64,000 nt of DNA from Jaenimonas drosophilae (lineage: Eukaryota; Euglenozoa; Kinetoplastea; Trypanosomatida; Trypanosomatidae): assembly GCA_030849065.1 (NCBI GenBank), contig JASAON010001614.1, forward strand, positions 1-64,000, given 5' to 3'. Below the pieces are notes generated by a model. It saw only the letters and a program-made list of their open reading frames with translations. It ran no database searches and was not told the origin of the DNA. Shown piece by piece: positions 30,048-41,941 of the stretch (its first letter is position 1; each line of letters begins with the position of its first letter). Made by a program: the position numbers and the translations under genes.

Positions 30048-31343
30048 ATGCTGCCACAACCACTGCAGAGTGTTTCTAGCGCACTCTCACTGGACGAAGA
30101 GCGCGTGCGCCCCTCACTTCGATCTGTTTTCCAGCCCTTTCATCGTCCGGGACCACCACGTACTACCAACACAACATCATCCTTCACACAAACACATGCC
30201 ACGCATTCACTTAACAACAACAACAACAACAATAGCAGCGTCACCTCACCCGTGGTGATGGAGCCCAGCGGTGATTATCATCACTTCTTCTCCGTCGATG
30301 CCGCACCTCCCGCCACCACCGCCCCACTCTTTCGCGTGGATGAGGCGCCACAAGTTGCGTTGAGCTCCATGTTGGAGCTCACCCCGATGATCATCACGTG
30401 GGTGCCAAAAGGTATTCCCGTGGAGGAGATGTTGTTGCATCAACTAAATCCGGTGGATGGCATCGCCATTGTAGATCGTCATGATCCGCAATATTTTGGC
30501 GAGAACTCACTCGTGGAGCTCATCGCACCAACTCAACCAACACCGCCAACATCGTCTGTTCAGCGCGCACGTCGAGCATCAACGGCAACAACAGCGGCGG
30601 GCAGACGTGATTCAGACTTCGCCGAAGCTGGGTTAAGTGGATGTTCCATGTTGGCGGAGGGAGATGGTCATGGTAGCTCGGCACATGCCGCATCACCCCC
30701 ACTTCACACACGCACAACACCTCCCACAGCAACAGCAATTGGTGCTGCGGCACTATCACCTCAGCCGGCGATGATGAATGTTCTGCTGCCATCCTTGACG
30801 AGCCCAAACACCGCTGCCTCCATGGCCAACCACCACATCACCAATACGAGAGGCCAACGCCATCGACGGAGTAGCTTTCCTTCCGTCATGAGCAGCAACA
30901 CCATCAACATTCACAACAACAACAACGACAACAACGTGGATGAGTGCAGATGGCGTCCATGTGGCTTGCAACAAACACGTCGAGCGCTTAAACGTGGCGG
31001 ATGCATCATCTTCACCGATGATTTTGTAGAAGCACATCCTGAAACATGTGTGGCCGCCATCACACAGGCGTGCCAAGCTCATCCACGATTGGCACCTACA
31101 CCATCTCTTGCCATTCAAACGGTAGCGCCGCGTGTGAATGATGATGATGATGATGTAGATGGCGTGATGCATGTACCTGCTCTCGATTGTATTCGTGATG
31201 TGGAGGCACAACGCCGCCCACTCTTTCGCCGCATTCCATCATTTGCAAAGTATGGCCGCGGCGTATACCTCACACGACGCGAGGAGGACCGTTTTGGGCT
31301 ACAACACGGCGATTCAGCGCGACGCTGTGTTTCATCCAAGTGA
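30048..31343 (+). CDS. Array member 6: A-B-C block protein
   Basis: A 431-residue member. The N-terminus is Ser/Thr/His-rich with a poly-Asn run. Block A lacks YPEALP but keeps LNPVDGIAIVDRHDPQY and VELIAPTQP near residues 135-163. Block B is at residue 317 (GGCIIFTDDFVEAHPETCVA then AITQAC), without the usual DF after it. Block C begins near residue 384 (CIRDVEAQRRPLFRRIPSFA then KYGRGVYLT). A second pyrimidine tract with TAG lies 20 bases upstream of the ATG at 30048. An internal ATG at 30258 (MEPSGDYHHFF) is an alternative start that would drop the low-complexity leader. Confidence 0.78.
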   Translation: MLPQPLQSVSSALSLDEERVRPSLRSVFQPFHRPGPPRTTNTTSSFTQTHATHSLNNNNNNNSSVTSPVVMEPSGDYHHFFSVDAAPPATTAPLFRVDEAPQVALSSMLELTPMIITWVPKGIPVEEMLLHQLNPVDGIAIVDRHDPQYFGENSLVELIAPTQPTPPTSSVQRARRASTATTAAGRRDSDFAEAGLSGCSMLAEGDGHGSSAHAASPPLHTRTTPPTATAIGAAALSPQPAMMNVLLPSLTSPNTAASMANHHITNTRGQRHRRSSFPSVMSSNTINIHNNNNDNNVDECRWRPCGLQQTRRALKRGGCIIFTDDFVEAHPETCVAAITQACQAHPRLAPTPSLAIQTVAPRVNDDDDDVDGVMHVPALDCIRDVEAQRRPLFRRIPSFAKYGRGVYLTRREEDRFGLQHGDSARRCVSSK

Positions 31344-32787
31344 CGTGGTACTATCATAACACAACACAACACAACACAACACATGTATATGCGCACGTCC
31401 TACACGTGAAGGCATACCACTTCACGTGTATTCATACAGAAACTTCAATTTTCATTATGCGGACAATAACAACAACAACAGCAACAACATATCTCTCATG
31501 TTGGCATCTTGTGTGAATGAGATCTCATGACACACGTGTGTATCATCCAGACTTTTGTTTTCTTTTTTTTATCTTTTTGCTGCTACCACGTTGCTTGATG
31601 GGATCGTAACACACTCGTGTTTTGTTTCCGTCGTGGATGCTCGGCTGTGACATGAGTTGTTGGTATTTGTTGTTGTTGTGCATGATGAATTGTGTGAGGT
31701 GCTGTTGTGTTTTGGTGCAGAATGGCTGGAGATTCCACAAGGACCAACAACACATTTTTGTTTTGAAAAAAAAACAAATTTATGTGTGATGGAGTGTGTA
31801 GCCATCTCGCTGTGTGTGTGTGTGCGGATGTTGATGCTAATGGATCAATGCAATGTTTGTGAATGTCTTCAGTTCATGATTCTCATTCATCCAACGCTTT
31901 TCATCATCATCATCATCATCATCATGTTGTTGTTTGCGTATCAACGTTAGTCGATGTATCGCGGAAATGGAAGACCATTGGTGATCGTCACAACATTTGA
32001 TGGAGGAGCAAAGTCTTTTCATTCAGTTTTGGTATCTCTTTTCATGTGCTCTTCACCTCATTGACCAACACAAACACACAACAACAACAACAACAACATC
32101 GTCATGATGGACGATGTGGGCCATGGTGGAGTTGTGTTTTGTGCTTGGGTACGCTGGTGGATTTATAACTTTCTTATTATCCGTGTACTTCATATTGTGT
32201 CTTGTGAAGAGATGAAATGGAGAAGAAGAAGGATGATGTGCGTGATGCGGCAATCATACTGAGTTCATCGTGCTTATGAAGATTTGTGTATGCGTGTGGG
32301 ATGATGTTGAATTTTGTTGCTGAATTTTTATGGACGGGTTGTGGCAGCATCTGCAGATGTGTACGGTGTTTTTGTTGTGCCAACTTCCCTCTTCATTCAA
32401 TCACTCCTCATCCGCTGTGTTTTTTTTTCTATTTTTTTTTTTGCATTGTGCTCACGGGGACGTGAATCCAGTTCTACTGAATGTGTTGTGGTGATGGTAT
32501 TTCAATCTTCGTATTCCTCTTCTTGCACCTCTTCATGTTGTGTTGCACCTACACACACTTCTTTCTGGGCTAGAAGTACGTACCAACACACGTACCTGCA
32601 CTCATAGTCCTTTCTTAGATACACAACAACCTATTCTCCGGCGTGCTGCGTGTGTGTTTGGTGTTGTTGGCCATCATACACACACACAATCTCGTCCTAC
32701 TCTTCTTACACACTACATAGATTTTCTTCGTTGATTCTTGTTGGTGTGCTGCACATACAACACGCAACACACGCATACATTCACGCC
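31344..32787. other. 1.4-kb intergenic region
   Basis: Begins with CAACA repeats (about 31358-31383), then an ACAACA run, a TCATCA run near 31904 and an AACAAC run near 32080. T-rich tracts occur around 32410-32450 and 32715-32745. No gene is seen. Confidence 0.45.
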
Positions 32788-33834
32788 ATGACTACCCAAC
32801 TTACAAGCGTCGAGGAGCATCTTCCTCGTCCGCGCATCTTCCCTCGCATTGATCACCCACACATACTCCCCAACACACAAGCGTCATTTAGTGTGGCGGA
32901 GGTTCCGCACAACCAAACCTTTCCGCACGCACTACCGGCGCGTGATGGGCGGCGCAGGGTCGGGCCGGTGATGGGGACTGCGGTGTTGGATGTTGTGGCG
33001 CCATGTATTGATTTATCATGCTACGAGGCCGTTGCACCACCTTTTGTGGCAAACATCGTCAAGAAGAAGTTGTCCGCGGCGGATGCACAACGTCGCCGCC
33101 GGTACAACACAAATCCCGCCATCCCACGTCGCGAGCGCATCAACACCGCTGCTCAGCGTGAGATGTGCAGCCCTCGTCCTGTGCGTAGCGCTGCACGACG
33201 TCGGATGATGGAGGCACTTGGTTTTGGCGCGGACGATGCCAACGATGATGATTTTGGTGCAGATGGGGTGCGGAGAAACACCAATTTGCTTTCCATGAAC
33301 GTGGGTGCCATTCACAAACACACACATTACAACACGCCACGTGCTACACCACGCAAGGCACTCAAGGCGGGCGGATGTATTATTCTGACAGATGCGTTTA
33401 TTGAGACCAATCATCATCGCCTGCACGCCCACGGACGATTGCGTGAGTGTTTGCGTTGGCGCCGCAATCGTGGAGCTCCACTTAGCCCAACAACATCTGC
33501 CGCCGTGGCATTGGCCAAGGCACGTGAAGGTGGTATACGGCATGATGATGATGATGATGATGATGTGGCACCTCCACGTCTTTGTGAAACTCACGCCACA
33601 CGTCTAGAGCCCGTCACTGCACGAGTTCGTCGCTACGTTCAACAAGTTCGTGAGCATCAACGCCCGTTGTTGAGACGCTTGACATCATCACGTCTGTACG
33701 GTCGCGGGTACTACTACCGCTACGCATCTTCATCATCACGTGGGGCGGAGGAATTCATCATGATGGAGGAGGAGGAGGAGGTGGCCTCCGAGGCGGAGGT
33801 GAGCGCGGCGTCCATCTTGCCACAAACGTCATAG
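32788..33834 (+). CDS. Array member 7: A-B-C block protein
   Basis: A 348-residue, unusually Arg-rich member. Block A is at residue 45 (FPHALPARDGRRRVGPVMGT then AVLD and YEAVAPP). Block B is at residue 195 (GGCIILTDAFIETNHHRLHA), with its second half diverged. Block C begins near residue 285 (YVQQVREHQRPLLRRLTSSR then LYGRGYYYR). Arg-rich linkers (RRRRYNTN, ARRRMMEAL) and an Asp run coded by GAT repeats (about residue 253) occur between blocks, and a Glu run near the end. The upstream extension of the frame has no ATG until 32788, which starts MTTQLTSVEEHLPRPR. Confidence 0.78.
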   Translation: MTTQLTSVEEHLPRPRIFPRIDHPHILPNTQASFSVAEVPHNQTFPHALPARDGRRRVGPVMGTAVLDVVAPCIDLSCYEAVAPPFVANIVKKKLSAADAQRRRRYNTNPAIPRRERINTAAQREMCSPRPVRSAARRRMMEALGFGADDANDDDFGADGVRRNTNLLSMNVGAIHKHTHYNTPRATPRKALKAGGCIILTDAFIETNHHRLHAHGRLRECLRWRRNRGAPLSPTTSAAVALAKAREGGIRHDDDDDDDVAPPRLCETHATRLEPVTARVRRYVQQVREHQRPLLRRLTSSRLYGRGYYYRYASSSSRGAEEFIMMEEEEEVASEAEVSAASILPQTS

Positions 33835-35120
33835 ATGATGATGATGATGATGCTTGTTGTGTTGTTGTCTTTGTTGGATCTTCGGTTTTATAGAAGCACA
33901 TCCACCACTGATTGAGCTACCTCAGCTTAGCTCATGTTTTGTTTCTCTTGTATATGTATTCTGCTTCTTCGTTTTTTTGTTTCCACGCACATACCCATGA
34001 CATCTCCCCTATTCTACTGTCTTCTTCTTAAATCCCACACTCTGTTGGAGCAGATGCCATTCCTCTGATGTATTCTAATGCTTAACAACAACAACAACAT
34101 CTTCATTCTACAAATTCACTTGGTGTGTGCTTCGTGTGTGGCAGATTCTAGATGAAGTGATGATACTTCTCTCATGCTACGCGTGGATAATGAAGATGGT
34201 GGGACGTACTTCATTTTGTTTTTTTCTTTTGTGTGATGGTTGCGTTCTAGTGCATTCATCCTCCTTTTTATGACGATGTTGATGAAGTTCCCAGACCAAC
34301 TCTGTCTGTGTGGAGTAGCGCACAGTGCCAACATGATCATGTTTATATGAAGATTATTTCTTTGATGAGGCCTTTCAGCGTTGCTCCGTTGTGTTGTGGT
34401 TGTTTGCAAACGTGTAGATGAAGATACGTTGTGCTGCTTCCAGAATTCATGATTCTTTTTTTTTGATTGAAGAAGTTGCATGACTGATGCTACGTTGTAC
34501 TCATCATCCACAGTGGATGCGTTTGCTGTTGCGACGTTTCCCATGTGTTGTTCTATTCACCAACATCGTGTCCTTTTTTTCTCCATCTCTTCTGTTCTTG
34601 ACCTCACACTAGTGTCTCAGTGTTGGTTGGATCCTTCTACGTCGTACACACACACACACCCACACACACTTAGATTGGTAGAAGAAGCCCGGTCACTTCT
34701 TCTTCTGTTCTTGTGGAACTTCAATTTTATTTTGTGTTGTTGTTTTCACTTGTTTTGCTTTGCTTGCTCCGTGGATTGCTGAGTTGTTGTTTGTATCCGC
34801 GTTGTTGTGTCGGACAGAGAAAGAGAACATAACAACGCCCACATACATCAACACATCATCCTCGTTAGGTTATTCCCATCTACTTGTTCTTCTTTTTTTT
34901 CTTGTGTGTGTTGAAGGAATTCTGCTACAGCACACGCACAACATCAAGGTCTTCTTGTGCTGTGTGCTGCTCGTTCAGGGATCTCGCAACACAGCATATA
35001 CAATACTGCACCACACATATTTTGGCGGTTTTTTTTTCGTGGCTAAGCTCTCACTTCACCTGAGCTGCATCCACACACACACACACACACATATCATCAT
35101 AATCATCATCTACAAACAAG
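33835..35120. other. 1.3-kb intergenic region
   Basis: Holds a GAT run just after the stop, a 7-bp hairpin (33913-33934), an AACAAC run at about 34085 and CA runs near 34652 and 35073-35091. A long T tract ending in AG at 35030-35046 is a good candidate acceptor for the next gene. No gene is seen. Confidence 0.45.
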
Positions 35121-37412
35121 ATGCCAACATCACCGTCTGCTGTTAGTGTAGCAGAAGATGCTCCACGGCATCGTCGCCGGAACCTTCGCCGCTTCTCCAA
35201 TCATCCACGCGAGCGGCAGCGTAGCCATCATCGCTCGCACACATCCAACGGCGATGATACAGCGCGACCACATCGACGCCAACTGACACGTCAGCGCTAT
35301 CCACCTCCACACCTCAGCCAATCCAGCGCGAATGGTGCGTACCAACTACCCAGTGTTGGCGGCGCACACACCTCACGAGCGCCAAGTAGGCCACGAGATG
35401 GCCATTTGCGTGCATATCTTCGAGCTCAACACCTCACCAACGCTCGACCCCCACCTCTACAACAACAGCAATCCTCCTCCGTCTTCCCCAGCACATCACC
35501 AACCACCACCACAACACCAACAAGAACATCCGCACGTACAACACCCCAACTTCAACAACAACAACAACAACAACAGGAACAGCAACCTCCTGCAGCACTT
35601 CCATCTACTTTGCACTACCGTTGTGAAGCTGGCGGAGGTTATGTTGTGTCTGGATATGCGCATGGAGCGATTGCGATGGGCACGGCTGTTGTGCATGGCG
35701 GCCAACAACTTCCGCTGAGCCCATCTCTGCTCGAGATAGCGCTGCCACCTGAGCTGAATGCAGCTACAACAGGAGAGGATGTGGGTGATTTTGATGATGA
35801 TCATCGCTCTCAAGTTGATGATGTTGTTGGTTCGGTGAAACTGCCTTCGCGACGTGGTCGCAGCAGTAGACGGCAAAGTATTGCGGCATCACGATCACCA
35901 CTGGCCGCCAACAAATCGCAGAGCCACAACGCCATTCTTGGCTTCAGCACACGCAACCATCAAGGTGAGGAAGAGGTGCTGATGAATCTATCCTCCTCCG
36001 CCATGACTCTACCCAGCTCCATCACCTCACCACAGCAATTTCTCAGCCCAGCGGGAGAGGTATACCTGCTTCCTCAGCAGCATCGCCAACTACAACAACA
36101 ACAACAACAGCAACAGCAACAACAGCTTCCAGCATCCACGGGAACGTTTCCGCAACCATTTCTTGCATCATCCATCATGGATGCTGCTGACGTGCTTAGC
36201 GGTGCCACCAACAACACCAGCGGGGTCATGTACACCTTGACGAGCATGAGTAGCATCCACAGCAGAAGCAGTGAAGAGAGTGAAAGTACGAATAACAGCG
36301 TGAATTCCAGCGATGATGATGATGATGATGATGAGCACGATGACGAAGGAGGACTAGAGCCACGTGCACGTCGTGGCAGCGTCGTGGCAACGTTGGAAGA
36401 AGGTGGTGGTATCATCTTATCGGATAGTTTTCTTCGATTGCACCCAACCTCACCTCTCGCAACACGTTGCCACGAATCTCAGAACGCCTCACTCCGCAAC
36501 TCTCCACGCCTCCTCCATGGAAACACACAACAACAACGGTTGTTGAGCCCGCATCTCATCCACACACGTGTTGGCCGATCGTGGCTGACCTCTCCCGTGG
36601 AGGCGCGCACATCAACATTGGATGATGTTGCTGGGGAACGCCCAGCCCATGAAGGATTCATGGCAGAACCTACAACCCCACGTACACACTTTGTTCCGTA
36701 TCCAAGCAATGCAACCACGCCAGCAGCAACACCGCTGCTGACCTCACCACTTGGATTAGCTGCTGCACACACGCCGATTGTGGGTGCGGCATCATCTGCC
36801 GCCTTCTCTCTCGGCCGCTCCACTTTATCTCGCCGAAGTTCCGGCCGCGGTGTGCCACACACACCCATGGACACCAACAACAGCAGCGTCACAACAACAA
36901 GTGCTGGTGTGGTGCCCATGCTGATGGATGCGGTGGTGTTGGAGGTGTTTGATGAACGTGGCGGAGCAAATCGTCGAGGTGGCCGAGAGCGTTCAGCATC
37001 GAGGCCTGTTCCGCAACTCACCTCTCCACGTACGCCAAGTTCTGTGAGAGGAGGAGGAGGAGGAGGTATAGATGATGCCAAACACGCGGCGGCGTACATG
37101 ATGGAGGTGGCGCAGCAACAGCGGCCCATGTTTCGTCGCAAGACCTCCGCTGAGGCATATGGCAGAGGCATGTACTTCCAGCTTTTGGATGAAGATGCAC
37201 CAACAACCTTGATGCTTGATGCACATCAGAACATGGATGATGAAGAAGCAACAGCAACAACACCAACGGTGAAGGCCACAACATCTCCGCACCCCGTACG
37301 TCGTGCAACCACGCCAACACATGATCATTGCCTTCTCTCGCCATCATTGCACCTACGGGGTACGCGCCTTGAGAACTCCATCATGCATGGCTCTACATGG
37401 ATGGATCAATAA
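35121..37412 (+). CDS. Array member 8: largest A-B-C block protein
   Basis: The longest member, 763 residues, enlarged by low-complexity linkers: a basic His/Arg-rich N-terminus, three poly-Gln tracts (near residues 115, 145 and 325), a poly-Asp stretch (about 397-404) and a Gly run near residue 645. Block A is reduced to HGAIAMGTAVVHGG and LEIALPPE (about 180-210). Block B is at residue 428 (GGGIILSDSFLRLHPTSPLA) and lacks the DF that usually follows. Block C begins near residue 658 (YMMEVAQQQRPMFRRKTSAE then AYGRGMYFQ). The distance between B and C is therefore about 240 residues, against roughly 65 in member 3, which shows that the linkers tolerate large change. The ATG at 35121 follows a CA-rich leader. 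Confidence 0.78.
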   Translation: MPTSPSAVSVAEDAPRHRRRNLRRFSNHPRERQRSHHRSHTSNGDDTARPHRRQLTRQRYPPPHLSQSSANGAYQLPSVGGAHTSRAPSRPRDGHLRAYLRAQHLTNARPPPLQQQQSSSVFPSTSPTTTTTPTRTSARTTPQLQQQQQQQQEQQPPAALPSTLHYRCEAGGGYVVSGYAHGAIAMGTAVVHGGQQLPLSPSLLEIALPPELNAATTGEDVGDFDDDHRSQVDDVVGSVKLPSRRGRSSRRQSIAASRSPLAANKSQSHNAILGFSTRNHQGEEEVLMNLSSSAMTLPSSITSPQQFLSPAGEVYLLPQQHRQLQQQQQQQQQQQLPASTGTFPQPFLASSIMDAADVLSGATNNTSGVMYTLTSMSSIHSRSSEESESTNNSVNSSDDDDDDDEHDDEGGLEPRARRGSVVATLEEGGGIILSDSFLRLHPTSPLATRCHESQNASLRNSPRLLHGNTQQQRLLSPHLIHTRVGRSWLTSPVEARTSTLDDVAGERPAHEGFMAEPTTPRTHFVPYPSNATTPAATPLLTSPLGLAAAHTPIVGAASSAAFSLGRSTLSRRSSGRGVPHTPMDTNNSSVTTTSAGVVPMLMDAVVLEVFDERGGANRRGGRERSASRPVPQLTSPRTPSSVRGGGGGGIDDAKHAAAYMMEVAQQQRPMFRRKTSAEAYGRGMYFQLLDEDAPTTLMLDAHQNMDDEEATATTPTVKATTSPHPVRRATTPTHDHCLLSPSLHLRGTRLENSIMHGSTWMDQ

Positions 37413-38672
37413 CCACCTCACCCATCATCATCATCATCATCATCATCACTTCACCACGCGTTGATGTGGCTGATGTTCATGTATCTCAGTGTTGTGTGCC
37501 CCCCCCCCCCCTTCGGTATTGCCTCCCCTCCTCCTCATTCCCATCTTGGGAGATGTTTTTTGTTTTTCCTCGATGGTTGCTGCTTCCGCCTTCTCCAACT
37601 GGGCGTGTGTATGTGTGTCTGTGGATTCATCGTCCATCCACGAACATCACGCTGCAGCTGCTGATGTTCGTGGGGATGCATAAATGAAGAGTGTGCCACC
37701 TCCATTTATATCCATGCGTGGTGTTGGGACCAACCAACATCATCATCATCATCCTCATCATCATTTGCTGAATAGGTTCAGGAATGATTTGATGGGTGTG
37801 CTGCCACTCCTCCACACATACCGTTGACCGAGACCATTTATATTTTCTTTTGCTCATGGATGAAGATGATGAGCATCCAGTGTGTACGCGCGTGTGTGCT
37901 TGTTCGGTGCGTTGGATCCCCTGAGTGAGGTCTTTTCACCATCCACGCGACATCAACCATGTTGTGCCAACGATTCTGTTGGATGAATCATTGTCTTTTT
38001 TTTTTATTGTTTGCTTTTCTTTTTCATGATTGCGTGTCTTTTGGTTGCTGCAACAACACACGCACACACATGCACACACAAGTTGAACCAGACGTGTATG
38101 TTTGTGCGTATGTACGTAGTTTGTTTTTTTGTTTTGTTTTGGGTGCTGATGAGGACTTTCATAAATCTCCAACGCAGCTCCTTCACATCAGCGTATTGTC
38201 TGTGTGTTTTTTTCGTTTGTTCTTGTGCTTTGCTTGAGACATGCTCATGCTGAATTGTTGTTGATGTCTGGATGAGCAACAACCCTGGCAGGTTCATCTC
38301 CATCAAGCTGGGCGGCGTGTGTGTTCTGCGTGAATATTCACGTACTTGCGGCAACTACTCGGCATTGTTTCGGTGATGCCAACAGTGGAATAACGTAGAT
38401 GATGTATCTCACGCAGGATGATAACATTGCCAACAATGTTTGTGTTATAAATGTATGATAATTGTGCGTACAACTTGGTTGTTATGCTGCTCTATCCACG
38501 ACTACATGCATCATCTCTTCTCCACGTTCTTCTTTCTTCGCAGACATTTTTTTTTCCTCACCCTTGTTGCTGTACATCAACGTACGCATCATTCAGCACA
38601 TCATCATTCCAAGGAATTTTCAGCCATCCCACCTTCATCTACACTCTCCACATACATTTATGTGATTGTGCT
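37413..38672. other. 1.3-kb intergenic region
   Basis: Begins with a TCATCA run, has a C-run at 37500-37511 and T-rich tracts at 37995-38030 and 38210-38235. The stretch TTCTTCTTTCTTCGCAG (ending 38542), followed by a second T/C tract, is a strong candidate splice acceptor for the next gene. No gene is seen. Confidence 0.45.
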
Positions 38673-39509
38673 ATGCTAGAAGCCATGCTTAACTATCACT
38701 CGGCACAAGCACGGTCCAGTTCTCCATCCACCACACAAAATATAAACAACAACAACAACATTAATCCGCGCAGAACGTATCCAGAGGCTCTTCCAGCATA
38801 CTTGCCACGGCACTTGCGCGCCACCGTTGATGGTGTGGCGGTGATTTACAGCAGCTCCAGCGATTTACGCCATGTGCAACCGATGCTCGAGCTCATCACA
38901 CCCACTCCACTACGACAGAGTGTGAGTGGTGAGGCCGATACGCACGTGGATGAATCCACCACAGAAGAACACGCCGCACAGCAAGACGATGAGGTGGATC
39001 CATCACGTCGCAGTGCATCTTCTTCCCCCGTGCCTGAGTGCCTTCACACGAACATCTCTCCAAAGGAGGCCATTCGTGCAGGCGGTTGTGTCATCTTCAG
39101 CGACCGATTTATGCACGATCATCCAACCTCACCCATCACCCTCATCTCACATGAATATCAACGGGTACACCTACAACGTGCTCACACAGCCGCACCTGGC
39201 AGGATGCCATCCATATCTGCGTGTGAGACGAGCACTCCACTCGTGAGCCGTCGCGATGGTGGTGGTGATGCAGATGATGATGTGATGGAGCTGAACCAGT
39301 ACATGATGGAGGCGATGCGTGCGGAGCGGCCACTCTTTCGGCGGCAGCCATCCTACCAGTTATATGGCCGTGGATCATATGTGTTGTTGGATCAGGGAGA
39401 TGTGGTGAATAGAGCAGCTCAACGTGGACGCTCGTGCTCCGCGGGGATGCACGCCACCACGCTGGTTCATCGCGCAGCTTCTGCGATGGCCGTAAGCCAC
39501 AACATGTAG
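38673..39509 (+). CDS. Array member 9: A-B-C block protein
   Basis: A 278-residue member with compact linkers. Block A is at residue 36 (YPEALPAYLPRHLRATVDGV then AVIYSSSS and LELITPTP); the Asp of GTAVID is Tyr here. Block B is at residue 137 (GGCVIFSDRFMHDHPTSPIT then LISHEYQ). Block C begins near residue 208 (YMMEAMRAERPLFRRQPSYQ then LYGRGSYVL). The frame extends upstream to an ATG at 38451, but that part crosses the pyrimidine tract and AG at about 38542 and is hydrophobic and repetitive. The ATG at 38673, just before the conserved region, is preferred. Confidence 0.78.
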   Translation: MLEAMLNYHSAQARSSSPSTTQNINNNNNINPRRTYPEALPAYLPRHLRATVDGVAVIYSSSSDLRHVQPMLELITPTPLRQSVSGEADTHVDESTTEEHAAQQDDEVDPSRRSASSSPVPECLHTNISPKEAIRAGGCVIFSDRFMHDHPTSPITLISHEYQRVHLQRAHTAAPGRMPSISACETSTPLVSRRDGGGDADDDVMELNQYMMEAMRAERPLFRRQPSYQLYGRGSYVLLDQGDVVNRAAQRGRSCSAGMHATTLVHRAASAMAVSHNM

Positions 39510-40702
39510 GAGGATGGTGCCTACTTCTTCATTCGTTGCGTGTGTGTGTGTAGCATGAAGAGCACCCAACACACTCATCATCATATATCTGTTGTGTTGC
39601 GCTCGTTAAATCTGCTATGCTACGACAAGCACACACTCTCTCTTTCATTTCTTCCTCTAATTCCTTTGTTCTGTGCCGCAACTTCTGCACTAGCAGCTCA
39701 TGATGGCGATCATTCATCTTTTTTTCTTTTTTTTCTTTTTTTTTTGTGTGTGTGTGTGTACGTGTGCAGAGTACAAACAGACGTAATGGTCTGGGGTACA
39801 TCTTAGTTTGTTTTATTTCTTCGCTTGTTGTTTGCTGGCAGCAACAACTACTTTTTGCATACCTACTCTGACAAATACTCTTCTTGTGTTGTATGTCTTC
39901 TTCTTCCACCACGCAACTCATACACCCAATGAGTTTTTTCTTGAATCTTCGTGTTGGCATATGTTGCTGAACTCCGCACAGAGAGGTGTTGGCCGAAAAC
40001 ACATATGCCACTCACTCACTGTGTACGGAGCTGCTCTACATCCAACAACACATGCAACACAACATGATGTGAAAAGCACCACAAAACAACATTTTCACGC
40101 TTCAAGACGCACATTGCATTCAGTGTTCTTGCGCATAATCTATGTTGTTGTTTTGTGTGTATGTGTGCGGTTTACTACTACTACACGTATATCCGCATGA
40201 ATGAATGAAGATGATCATTTATTTCATCTCCATTGCCGTAGCCTTGAATCAAGGTGGTGGGCGAGGAGCACATCATTCCTTCACGTTTGTGTGTAAATGT
40301 GTGTTGTTGCGGTTGTTTTGTTTTCCTTCTTCGTTGAACGCCCCTAACTTAATCCAATGATGTGCGGTTATCTATGTTGCCCATGACATGGATGAAGCAT
40401 ACGCCAGCATGATGTATGTGCATCATACTCCCTCTTTTCTTCTTCAACACTTGTTTAGGTAGCACACTCTATCCCCTAAGTTGGTAGAGAGGCAGCAGAA
40501 GTAGCTCCTCGCACACTCGTTGTGCTCATTCAGTACCATACACGCATCACCTGCGTGCCGTGATTCTGAGTAGTCTTAGTTCCACTTCTTTGTAGTAGTA
40601 GTGTGTGTGTGTGTGTGTTGCTCGGTTTGTGCCTTGAACGCAACTGACACACCACACTACAGTTGTACTTGTGGTTGTTGTTGTTTGTATTTTTTCACAC
40701 TA
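39510..40702. other. 1.2-kb intergenic region
   Basis: Contains T-rich tracts (39719-39745), TG runs (39746-39760 and about 40603-40618) and a GTTGTT run immediately before the next gene. No gene is seen. Confidence 0.45.
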
Positions 40703-41941
40703 ATGTCAAGACAACAACGCAGAGATCCGTCGGCACGTAGAGTGCAGGATTTCGCCAACTTTCCCAACCAAGAAAACGTGGTGCTCCGCGGGGTCTACGG
40801 AGGCCCACAACTTCCACGTTTGCGTAGGTCTGATTTGCCCGATGCGGCGCTTGCACATGGTGATGTGTACCGATTGGAAACAACGGGTGTTGCCATCATG
40901 GACCGGAACTGGTCAGTGGAGGAGCATCAGCTCGAGGTGGTGGCACCGGATGCGTGGCTCGATATCGTTGAGAACTTTAAGCCACGTTTTTCATCACCCA
41001 CACGAAGTATTGTCTCAAGCATGTACTCCACAACACATCAAAGTCGTGGTGAGGTGGAGTACTCCACACGTTATGATTCCACGGGCACACACACCCACTC
41101 GTCTGTGTCTCAGCGCGCCCCACGTATGCGGCAGGTATCATCATACCAACGAACGCCACACCAAGGCAGTTCATCCATCCGACGATCCTTCAACGGCATG
41201 ATTGGTGACTATGATGATGATGACGATGATTTTGATGATGATTATGAAGAGAGCAACGATGGTGAAGAAGATGATGAGCTTATCACGCTTATTTGCGATC
41301 GAGCCGCGAAGGATGTTAATGATGCCATCAGACGCGGTGGATGTTTCGTCTTCACGGATGGCTACCTCGCCAGCCACCCCGATGGCGACATCAGCCGAAT
41401 AACAGAGCTCTACGAACGCTTCCACAATGATTGGTATGGAGATCAAGATGCCATCATCTCACTCATATCCAATCGTGAAGGTACACCACAACGCACAGAG
41501 ATGTTGTTGCGTGAGGCGATGCAGCTCAAGCGGCCCATCTTCCGTATCAAGCGAGCAGAAAAGGTCTATGGTGCAGCCGCGTATAGCCCACTAATGCCTC
41601 CTACACAAGATGAGGTTATGGTGGCATCACCACAAGAAGTAGAAGAGCTGCCAGATCATGAAGTTGTGCCACAAGAAGACCAGGATCAGTTTGAGGAGCA
41701 CGGCGATGTGCATCAACGACGTTTACGTGATCGCAACAAGAGGGCTGCTCAACTCAAGGATTCACGTCTGTACGCGAGGAACTCCATCTTCCAGGCGTTG
41801 AACGATTTGGATCTCTCAAGCTCCAGCGTTGATCTCAGTGATGTAACGGTGGGTGTGGTGAGCTCCGTCAGCGCACTCGACCTGCACAGCCCTCATGACG
41901 TGAATGAGCCACCCGTGAGGGGCTTCTCATCCGCATCATAG
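40703..41941 (+). CDS. Array member 10: divergent A-B-C block protein
   Basis: A 412-residue member at the right end of the main block. Block A is weak (DLPDAALAHGDVYRLETTGV then AIMDRNW and LEVVAPDAW, near residues 47-90). Block B is at residue 212 (GGCFVFTDGYLASHPDGDIS then RITELYERF). Block C has decayed to AMQLKRPIFRIKRAEKVYGA from about residue 272: the second Arg, the Ser and the YGRG core are changed. An Asp/Glu-rich stretch precedes block B. The C-terminal 110 residues (from QEVEELPDHEVVPQ) are charged and may form a coiled coil (HQRRLRDRNKRAAQLKDSRL); no other member has this tail. Loss of key residues suggests a different or relaxed role. Confidence 0.72.
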   Translation: MSRQQRRDPSARRVQDFANFPNQENVVLRGVYGGPQLPRLRRSDLPDAALAHGDVYRLETTGVAIMDRNWSVEEHQLEVVAPDAWLDIVENFKPRFSSPTRSIVSSMYSTTHQSRGEVEYSTRYDSTGTHTHSSVSQRAPRMRQVSSYQRTPHQGSSSIRRSFNGMIGDYDDDDDDFDDDYEESNDGEEDDELITLICDRAAKDVNDAIRRGGCFVFTDGYLASHPDGDISRITELYERFHNDWYGDQDAIISLISNREGTPQRTEMLLREAMQLKRPIFRIKRAEKVYGAAAYSPLMPPTQDEVMVASPQEVEELPDHEVVPQEDQDQFEEHGDVHQRRLRDRNKRAAQLKDSRLYARNSIFQALNDLDLSSSSVDLSDVTVGVVSSVSALDLHSPHDVNEPPVRGFSSAS